NCBI GenBank assembly: GCA_945878645.1
Contig: CAMCTW010000006.1
Location: 1-36,267 of the forward strand
Direction of reading: 5' to 3'
DNA from: Bifidobacterium breve
GTDB taxonomy: Bacteria > Actinomycetota > Acidimicrobiia > Acidimicrobiales > Acidimicrobilacustridaceae
DNA: 36,267 bases
Part shown: positions 30,672 through 36,267 of the stretch, one piece after another
How positions within the stretch are numbered: position 1 is the first letter of the stretch
Layout: the number at the start of each line of letters is the position of its first letter
The notes under the pieces: model-generated
Seen by the model: only the letters and a program-made list of their open reading frames with translations
The model's database searches: none
Told to the model about the DNA's origin: nothing
Made by a program: the position numbers and the translations under genes

Positions 30672-33482
30672 GTGATGTTCGGACTCACATTCAGCGGAGA
30701 CATCATCTTCTCCGGATTCATTCAAGGATTGGTCTATGCCCTCGTGGCATTCGGCCTCGTTCTTATCTTCCGAGCAACGGGTGTTATCAACTTTGCTCAA
30801 GGCCAGATCGGAGCCTTCGGCGGTTACGCCATGGCGTTGCTCTTCATTCAGTACAAGATTCCCTACGTCTGGTCTATGCCCATAGCCTTGGGGGCCGGGG
30901 TGCTTCTTGGCGTCGCCTCTGAACTCATCCTCCGGCGATTATTCACCCAACCGAGACTCCTACTTTTCGTCGCAACGCTCGGCCTCACCCAACTTATTCA
31001 GTTGCTGCAACTTCGCCTTCCGATCCCCGAGGGTGATGTAGCGGGCGTGACTTATCCAGTCATCCTGAGTGGCAGTTGGGATCCTTTCGGGGTGACTGTC
31101 ACCGGACCGATGATCACGATCATCATCGCCGTTCCACTCCTGATGCTCGGTCTCACACTTCTGCTTCAGAAATCGAAATTTGGTCGGCAGGTCAGAGCCA
31201 CTGCCGACAATTCCGCGTCGGCGCAACTAGCAGGCATCTCAATCCGAAGCGTATCGACCAAGGTCTGGGCTCTCGGTGGCCTGCTGGCTGTCATCGCTGC
31301 ACTTCTTATTGCACCCGTACAAGGGGGCAATATCGCAACTGTGAGTTCGGCGCTCGGGCCAACTCTGCTCCTCTTAGCTCTTACCGCAGCAATGTTTGGT
31401 CGGATGCGATCATTCGGTTGGACCGTTGTTGGCGGTGTGGTTGTTGGCATCGTCAATGGGCTTTGTGTGACCTGGGCCCAGGTCGGTGAAATACCGCAGG
31501 GATCTAACATTTTGGCAATCTTCCTCATCCTCCTCGTTCTCATTGTGTTCAACGGAAGCGGAAGTGGGCTGAGTGCTGACGAATGGCAACTCACCACGAA
31601 ACTCAAGTCAGCCAACGAAGAACTGCGAAAGCATCCGCTCTATCGATTGTCCACCGTGCTTGGGCTCGGACTACTTCTCGCAATCGCGCTGCTTCTTCCG
31701 CAAATCTTCAACAAGCCGACCGACCCACTTCGATATGCCGAGATTTTGGTCTGGATCATTGCCGCACTCTCCGTCACGGTGCTCACCGGATGGGCAGGGC
31801 AGCTATCTCTTGGCCAGTTCGGATTTGTAGCAATCGGGGGATATTTCACCGTGAAGTTCTCCGGAGGCTTACCCGTCCCTGTTGCCATTCTGTTCGGAGT
31901 TGCCTTTGGAGTCATCGCCGCCCTCATCGTTGGTGTGCCGGCATTGCGAATAAAAGGCCTCTTCCTCGCCGTGATCACCCTTGGATTCGGGCTGATGGTT
32001 CGAAATTGGCTCATCTTCAATAGCGCGCTTTCTGGACAAGGAGCTATTGCCAATCTTGACGTCAATCGAGCAAAGGGCTACCGACTTTTGTTCTGGAACG
32101 TGAAAGGCAACAACTTCCAAGGTGTGTATTGGTTCTGCCTTCTCGTGACGATCCTCGCTCTTTTGTTGGTGTGGCAGATCAGGCGGACAGGGGTTGGCCG
32201 ATCAATCATCGCGGTGCGCGACAACGAACTCGCCGCCGCGGCGTACACCGTCTCCCCCACCGCGAAGAAGATCACCGCGTTCGCGGTTTCAGGCGGCCTC
32301 GCAGCCCTTGCCGGTGGACTTCTCCCGCTGCTGTCGGCTCAACTCGAACTCAGCCCCAACACCGGATGGTTCGATGTTGAGCAATCCCTTCGAGTCGTCG
32401 CTGTCGCCGTTGTAGGCGGTATCGCATCGATTACTGGCGCTGTTCTTGGCGTTATTGTGGTCATCGCGATACCAATTCTTTTTGATGGCACGCCACAGGT
32501 AAAATTGTTTGCCAGCAGTATCGGCATGTTGGTTGTACTGCTCTATTTCCCCGGTGGTCTTATTTCGATCATCCATTCAGCACGCGACCTTCTCCTGGGC
32601 TGGCTCGCTAAGCGCACCGGATGGGAGCCAAAACGAAACACCCAAGTTGGTTCCGTAAGTTCACTGGCATCAGTGAAGACTCATGATGAGAACAGCGCAA
32701 TGCCGCTCGTGGCGACTGATGTCACGGTTCGCTTTGGCGGACGAGTTGTTGTCGACAGCGCCTCGATCACGGTCAAGCCTGGCGAGATTGTTGGCCTCAT
32801 CGGTACCAATGGTGCCGGCAAGTCAACGCTCATGAACGCGGTTAGTGGTTTCATTCCCAGCACGGGAACCATTGAAATCTTTGGGACCGAAGCTCACGAT
32901 CGTTCGGCGCCACGCCGTGCTCGCCTCGGCATCGGTCGTGCATTCCAAAACGCCCGATTGTTCTCATCGCTGAGCGTCCGTGAAACCCTCATGGTCGCTT
33001 TGGAAGCTCGCGAGAGTTCGCTATTGGTTCCATCGATGCTTTCGCTTCCGCCCTCACCACAACGCGAGAAGCGCAAGCACAAGCAGGCCAACGAGATCAT
33101 CGGCTACCTCGGACTTTCTCGTTACGCCGATTCCCTCCTGGGCGAACTCTCTACCGGCACTCGACGCATCGTCGAACTCGGTGCATTGTTAGCCCTCGAC
33201 AGCGAACTGCTGCTTCTCGATGAGCCCACCGCCGGTGTGGCGCAGAAAGAGACAGAAGCATTCGGTCCTCTCATCGAATCGATCCGCAAGGAACTTGGCG
33301 CTTCGATTCTTGTGATTGAGCACGACATGCCAATGGTCATGTCGATCTCTGACCGGATCTACTGCCTTGAGGCTGGTTGTGTCATTGCAGAAGGCGACCC
33401 AACGTCAATCCGTAATAATCCTGCCGTGATTGCTTCATACCTCGGCACTGACGAACGAGCCATCGCCCGTTCTGATTCGTAA
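30672..33482 (+). CDS. LivH-LivM-LivG fusion: ABC permease, permease and ATPase
   Basis: 936 aa. Residues 1-300 are a LivH permease (GLVYALVAFGLVLIFRATG, with INFAQGQIGAFGGY). Residues 325-645 are LivM (GWAGQLSLGQFGFVAIGGY; ALRIKGLFLAVITLGFG). Residues 675-930 are a LivG-type ATPase with Walker A GTNGAGKST (711-719), signature LSTGTRR (826-832, with Thr-Gly-Thr in place of the usual Gly-Gln-Gln), Walker B LLLLDEPTAG, and VIEHDM. One chain thus supplies both permeases and one ATPase. It starts 2 bp after the MFS-LivF stop; GTG 30672 is followed by ATG 30675. The stop directly abuts the stop of the convergent dioxygenase. Confidence 0.93.
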   Translation: MMFGLTFSGDIIFSGFIQGLVYALVAFGLVLIFRATGVINFAQGQIGAFGGYAMALLFIQYKIPYVWSMPIALGAGVLLGVASELILRRLFTQPRLLLFVATLGLTQLIQLLQLRLPIPEGDVAGVTYPVILSGSWDPFGVTVTGPMITIIIAVPLLMLGLTLLLQKSKFGRQVRATADNSASAQLAGISIRSVSTKVWALGGLLAVIAALLIAPVQGGNIATVSSALGPTLLLLALTAAMFGRMRSFGWTVVGGVVVGIVNGLCVTWAQVGEIPQGSNILAIFLILLVLIVFNGSGSGLSADEWQLTTKLKSANEELRKHPLYRLSTVLGLGLLLAIALLLPQIFNKPTDPLRYAEILVWIIAALSVTVLTGWAGQLSLGQFGFVAIGGYFTVKFSGGLPVPVAILFGVAFGVIAALIVGVPALRIKGLFLAVITLGFGLMVRNWLIFNSALSGQGAIANLDVNRAKGYRLLFWNVKGNNFQGVYWFCLLVTILALLLVWQIRRTGVGRSIIAVRDNELAAAAYTVSPTAKKITAFAVSGGLAALAGGLLPLLSAQLELSPNTGWFDVEQSLRVVAVAVVGGIASITGAVLGVIVVIAIPILFDGTPQVKLFASSIGMLVVLLYFPGGLISIIHSARDLLLGWLAKRTGWEPKRNTQVGSVSSLASVKTHDENSAMPLVATDVTVRFGGRVVVDSASITVKPGEIVGLIGTNGAGKSTLMNAVSGFIPSTGTIEIFGTEAHDRSAPRRARLGIGRAFQNARLFSSLSVRETLMVALEARESSLLVPSMLSLPPSPQREKRKHKQANEIIGYLGLSRYADSLLGELSTGTRRIVELGALLALDSELLLLDEPTAGVAQKETEAFGPLIESIRKELGASILVIEHDMPMVMSISDRIYCLEAGCVIAEGDPTSIRNNPAVIASYLGTDERAIARSDS

Positions 33483-33486
33483 TCAG
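33472..33486. terminator. Inverted repeat spanning abutting convergent stops
   Basis: CTGATT, CGT, AATCAG. The plus-strand TAA (33480-33482) and the minus-strand TGA (33483-33485) are both inside it. The genes have no spacer, so a stem here is the only nearby candidate for ending either transcript. Confidence 0.35.
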
Positions 33487-34346
33487 GCAGGTACAAACGA
33501 ACGTGGTGCTCGGCGATTCGCGGTAACCCGCGTGAGCTTTCGGTGCTCGGGGTGGAAGTCCGATGGACCCCGATGCACCGTGGCATGTTCATCCCACATC
33601 ACAAGATCGCCTTCATGCCAGCGATGGCGATAGTGGAGCGAGGAATCGTTGAGCAGTTCGAAGAGCATCTGCAACATTGACCGACTCTCCGGAGCGGTAA
33701 GACCGTCAATGGAAACGGTGTAACCAGGATTCACAAATAGAAGCGGCTCCCCCGTTACCGGGTGGGCCGTGATAACTGGGTGCATCACCGAGGGAAACGC
33801 ATTGCGCGCCTTCGTGGCCTGCTCTGGGCCAAGCATGCGATCCATCTCGAACCAGAATCGTTCACCGGCATCGTGAACGCCGTTCATGCTTCCAAGTATT
33901 TGGCGGTACGAATCAGAAAGAAGTCGATACGCAGCCGCAGTCGATGACCAAATCGTGTCGCCTCCATTCGCTGGAAGAATTTCTGGGCGCAGAACCGCGA
34001 GGTCCGGGATCTCGCCGTTGAACGAGTAGTCCGTATGGAAATCCTGATCATCCTGCGGGGGTTTCTCTGCGTCGTTTTCAACGACAGAGATCGGATCATC
34101 GGGACCGCCGACCAAGAACTCCTTCACCGGGTGGCCCATCGGTGATCCGAAGTGAGCAGCGAAGGCACATTGCTCGTCGGCGGTCATGCCCGGGGCATGA
34201 AAGACCAAGACACCGTGACGTCCGAGTTCTTCACGAAGTCTCGTCGCGAGTTCGCTGTCGATGTCACGAGGATCAATGCCCTCGATACGAGCACCTATGG
34301 AACTCGTCAGTCGGTCGACAGTGAAGTTCTTTGCCGCACTAGCCAT
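33483..34346 (-). CDS. TauD/TfdA-family Fe(II)/2-oxoglutarate dioxygenase
   Basis: 287 aa from ATG 34346 (MASAAKNF); an in-frame start 11 codons upstream is possible. It has His104 and Asp106 (FHTDYSF), NGGDTIWSS (127-135), the distal His258 (ATVHRGPSDF), and Arg residues downstream for 2-oxoglutarate. It is a paralogue of the enzyme at 25104. It is likely to oxidise a sulfonate, sulfate ester, aryloxy or other acid. The next genes upstream on the same strand encode a sulfatase and its maturase, which makes sulfur release a reasonable guess but not proof. There is no clear Shine-Dalgarno sequence. Confidence 0.88.
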   Translation of the reverse strand: MASAAKNFTVDRLTSSIGARIEGIDPRDIDSELATRLREELGRHGVLVFHAPGMTADEQCAFAAHFGSPMGHPVKEFLVGGPDDPISVVENDAEKPPQDDQDFHTDYSFNGEIPDLAVLRPEILPANGGDTIWSSTAAAYRLLSDSYRQILGSMNGVHDAGERFWFEMDRMLGPEQATKARNAFPSVMHPVITAHPVTGEPLLFVNPGYTVSIDGLTAPESRSMLQMLFELLNDSSLHYRHRWHEGDLVMWDEHATVHRGPSDFHPEHRKLTRVTANRRAPRSFVPA

Positions 34347-34403
34347 CGTGTCCCCACCCGTCGTCGTCCCAGCCAGCACTTGCTCAACAGCCCAAGCCCC
34401 ATG

Positions 34404-34415
34404 TTGCTAAAGCAA
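34404..34415. promoter_or_regulatory. Small palindrome upstream of dioxygenase
   Basis: TTGCT, AA, AGCAA, about 58 bp upstream of the dioxygenase start in a 137-bp gap after the radical SAM gene. It may be an operator. No strong terminator for the radical SAM gene is visible in the gap. Confidence 0.25.
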
Positions 34416-34483
34416 GAATCAAATCAGTTCTAGCAGTCTGACCAGTTTTTCGGAGCCGGAAACTGCTCATCGGTGCAAAGAGA

Positions 34484-35785
34484 TCAATCGGCTTGGGCGA
34501 GGATCGCCATGACCTCGTCGGCGAGGCGCCCCGTGCGCAGCAACTCGGCCATGACCTTCATCGGCCGATCAATGTGGGTGAAGAACTCGTAGTAACCGGC
34601 ACACAAATAGTTGAGCCCGTCTTCGCCATCGGCCGTTGTCGCGAACCGATTACGAGGGCATTCGCCATGACAGGCGAATCGAACCTCACATGTGACGCAC
34701 TGGGAAGGCAGCGTCGTGGCTTTGGCTGTGCCAAAGGCCTGCTGCTGCGGAGAGGCCACCATTTCGGCCAGGTGGCGCTCGGAGATGTTGCCCAACAAGT
34801 ACTCGGGCTCGACATAGTGATCGCAGGAATACACGTCTCCGTTGTGCTCCAGAGCGATTGCCGTTCCGCAGGTCTCAGAGAAGATGCACATCGATGACTG
34901 CATGCCAAGCCATGCCGCGAGCGCAGCGTCGAAGGACGGCACGAAAACTTCGCCAACGTCGTTACGCACCCATTCATCGAACACTGCCGTGAGGAAGTTT
35001 CCCCATTGCTCGGGGGTCACCGATCGTTCCGTGACAAGTGAGCCGTCCTGCACATACAGCGGCCGTTCGGAGGCTCGTACTCCCCAACCAGCGTCGGCTT
35101 GAACGATGAGTTCAGGCGTGGCCCGTTCAACGATTGGGATCAACTGGATGAATCGAACCCCGAGTTCGTCGCGGAAGTGCTTGTACACCTCAATACCATG
35201 ATCGGCGTTGGCGGCATGCACTGAACACAAGACGTTCGTGGCCACGTCGTGGCGCTGCAGGAGCTCCCATGCCGCCTTCACGCGTTCGTAGGTGGGTCTT
35301 CCCTGCTTATCGACACGATAGGCATCATGCATCGCTGGCGGGCCATCGAGAGACAGACCTACCAACACGTTTTCCGCTGCGAGAAACTCACACCACTCAT
35401 CGTCGAGCAGAGTCCCATTGGTCTGCAACGTGAACTCGAGAATTCGCTGAGGTCCCGCGATCTCTTTGGCTTTGGCCACAAGGCGGCGGTAAAAGTCGAC
35501 GCCCATCAATGTGGGTTCGCCGCCTTGAAACGCGATCGTGATTTCGCGAGTTCGGTGCGCTGCAATGAGTTGGGTCAGATAGGTCGTAACGAGATCGTCG
35601 GACATCCGAAATCGGTCACCGGGATACAACTGTTCCTTCGACAAGAAGAAGCAGTAGGTGCAATCAAGATTGCAGATTGCCCCTGTTGGCTTGGCGAGCA
35701 CGTGGAACGCAGGAGGAAACCCCTCGGGCCAGGTTGGCGGAAGTTCGGGTTCGCCAGAGCGGCGGAACGTAACGGGTTGACTCAC
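34484..35785 (-). CDS. Radical SAM/SPASM protein, anaerobic sulfatase maturase type
   Basis: 433 aa from GTG 35785, 10 bp after the sulfatase stop. It has the radical SAM motif Cys38-x3-Cys42-x2-Cys45 (CNLDCTYC), then FQGGEPTL and LQTNGTLL. The SPASM-type C-terminal half has SETCGTAIALEHNGDVYSCDHYV split over several Cys, QCVTC...CHGECPR, and LCAGYYEFF, enough for two more Fe-S clusters. The layout is that of anSME enzymes, which oxidise an active-site Cys or Ser of a sulfatase to formylglycine. The sulfatase gene lies immediately upstream. The in-frame extension beyond 35785 is antisense-like and not coding. Confidence 0.9.
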   Translation of the reverse strand: MSQPVTFRRSGEPELPPTWPEGFPPAFHVLAKPTGAICNLDCTYCFFLSKEQLYPGDRFRMSDDLVTTYLTQLIAAHRTREITIAFQGGEPTLMGVDFYRRLVAKAKEIAGPQRILEFTLQTNGTLLDDEWCEFLAAENVLVGLSLDGPPAMHDAYRVDKQGRPTYERVKAAWELLQRHDVATNVLCSVHAANADHGIEVYKHFRDELGVRFIQLIPIVERATPELIVQADAGWGVRASERPLYVQDGSLVTERSVTPEQWGNFLTAVFDEWVRNDVGEVFVPSFDAALAAWLGMQSSMCIFSETCGTAIALEHNGDVYSCDHYVEPEYLLGNISERHLAEMVASPQQQAFGTAKATTLPSQCVTCEVRFACHGECPRNRFATTADGEDGLNYLCAGYYEFFTHIDRPMKVMAELLRTGRLADEVMAILAQAD

Positions 35786-35795
35786 GCGAACCAGA

Positions 35796-36267
35796 TCATT
35801 GCGAAGCGAAGAACGCTTCGATTTCGAGGGCGAGGTCGCGGAACGGGGTACCCGACACATCGACGACCACGGTGTCGAGTCGACCAGTGAAGTGGAACGG
35901 CGCCAAATAGGTGTTGTCGACCGGCGTTCCGTCGTCATATCCGATACAGAAGTATTCGCCGAACAAGTGATACGAATAAATCGTCGTCTGCGGAATCTCG
36001 CCACTGGCCACCACTTCGCCGTCGACAAGTAAGTCAACTGTGCCAGCGAACTGACCCGTTGGCGTGAATGAATAGCCGAGTGTGTGATGGCCTTCCGGCA
36101 GCGGAGGTGACGACACGCGAAAACGCTGCTTACCCAAGAAGTTGTGCACGTAATGGAGCGCGTTGTCTTGCATGTAGAGCGCGTACCCACCGAAGCGACC
36201 GCCATGGGCGACGAGCACACCTTCATCGTCGGCGGTGTAGTCAACATCGGCAACCGTGAGCGAGGGA
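35796..36267 (-). CDS. Arylsulfatase, C-terminal part only
   Basis: The frame is open to the right edge, so only about 157 residues are present and the active-site CxPxR or SxPxR box lies outside. The visible part is the beta-rich C-terminal domain of arylsulfatases: VLVAHGGRFGGYALYMQ, NFLGKQRFRV, GHHTLGYSFT, TVDLLVDGEVVASG, and a final FTGRLDTVVVDV. It is the substrate for the maturase just downstream. Whether the protein is exported cannot be seen here. Released sulfate or the freed alcohol is the likely benefit. Confidence 0.85.
   Translation of the reverse strand, partial: PSLTVADVDYTADDEGVLVAHGGRFGGYALYMQDNALHYVHNFLGKQRFRVSSPPLPEGHHTLGYSFTPTGQFAGTVDLLVDGEVVASGEIPQTTIYSYHLFGEYFCIGYDDGTPVDNTYLAPFHFTGRLDTVVVDVSGTPFRDLALEIEAFFASQ

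Noticed and set aside
34440-34470. Hairpin after the radical SAM gene (CAGTTT...AAACTG on the minus strand)
   Set aside because: Only the outer six pairs match and the interior does not pair, so it is too weak to list as a terminator.
35786-36253. N-terminal extension of the radical SAM frame
   Set aside because: The same strand in another frame encodes the clear arylsulfatase C-terminus; the extra residues have no domain character.
1-36267. CRISPR arrays, tRNA or rRNA genes, riboswitches
   Set aside because: No spaced direct repeats, cloverleaf or conserved RNA core was recognised by eye; a covariance-model scan would be decisive.

Overview
The window looks like part of an actinobacterial chromosome. 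The base composition is moderately high in G+C, GTG starts and 1-8 bp gene overlaps are common, and the content is typical of Actinomycetota: FadD ligases, SCP-x/Ltp-type thiolases, DUF35 zinc-ribbon proteins, an F420-dependent luciferase-like oxidoreductase, a CaiB/BaiF CoA transferase, and a DUF222/HNH (13E12-type) protein. The moderate G+C and compact layout suggest Acidimicrobiia (Ilumatobacter-like) more than Mycobacterium, but that placement is inference. No rRNA, tRNA, insertion sequence, prophage or CRISPR array was recognised. No stretch longer than 300 bases lacks a gene.

Layout. (1) 1-3346: the end of a degenerate metallo-beta-lactamase-fold protein overlapping a Nudix hydrolase; an FmdB-type zinc ribbon and an SDR on the minus strand; then a divergent crotonase. 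(2) 9357 down to 3359: a tight minus-strand operon of a FadD3-like ligase, a second acyl-CoA ligase, an SDR, a TetR regulator and a secreted protein, with stop/start overlaps around the regulator. (3) 9541-15935: a second crotonase, an amidohydrolase, an SDR, DUF1643, an MFS exporter and a DUF222/HNH protein. (4) 15956-26758: a small membrane protein; DUF35 plus a thiolase-fold protein with aldolase-like active-site changes; a FadA6-like thiolase; facing these, a canonical SCP-x thiolase overlapping an HMG-CoA-synthase-like/DUF35 fusion; then an F420-type oxidoreductase, a CoA transferase and a ketosteroid-isomerase-like protein; and a minus-strand pair of a TauD-like dioxygenase and a duplicated alpha-beta protein. 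(5) 26857-33482: a complete branched-chain-amino-acid-type ABC importer packed into three genes: a lipoprotein receptor, an MFS-LivF fusion, and a LivH-LivM-LivG fusion. (6) 33483-36267: a second TauD-like dioxygenase, an anaerobic-sulfatase-maturase-type radical SAM protein, and the end of an arylsulfatase.

How it fits together. Most genes in regions 2-4 handle acyl-CoA esters: ligation, hydration, oxidation, thiolysis or retro-aldol cleavage, and CoA transfer. Several resemble mycobacterial genes for steroid side-chain and ring C/D catabolism (FadD3, FadA6, Ltp/DUF35, F420 oxidoreductase). A shared near-palindrome, CTGACGGwTTrTCAG, lies just upstream of the FadD3-like operon and of the HMGS-like/DUF35 gene. 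This suggests one TetR-type regulator, probably the one at 4603-5244, controls both. The most unusual items are the MFS-LivF fusion beside the LivHMG fusion, and the HMGS-like/DUF35 protein that has lost its catalytic cysteine and histidine and all zinc-ribbon cysteines.
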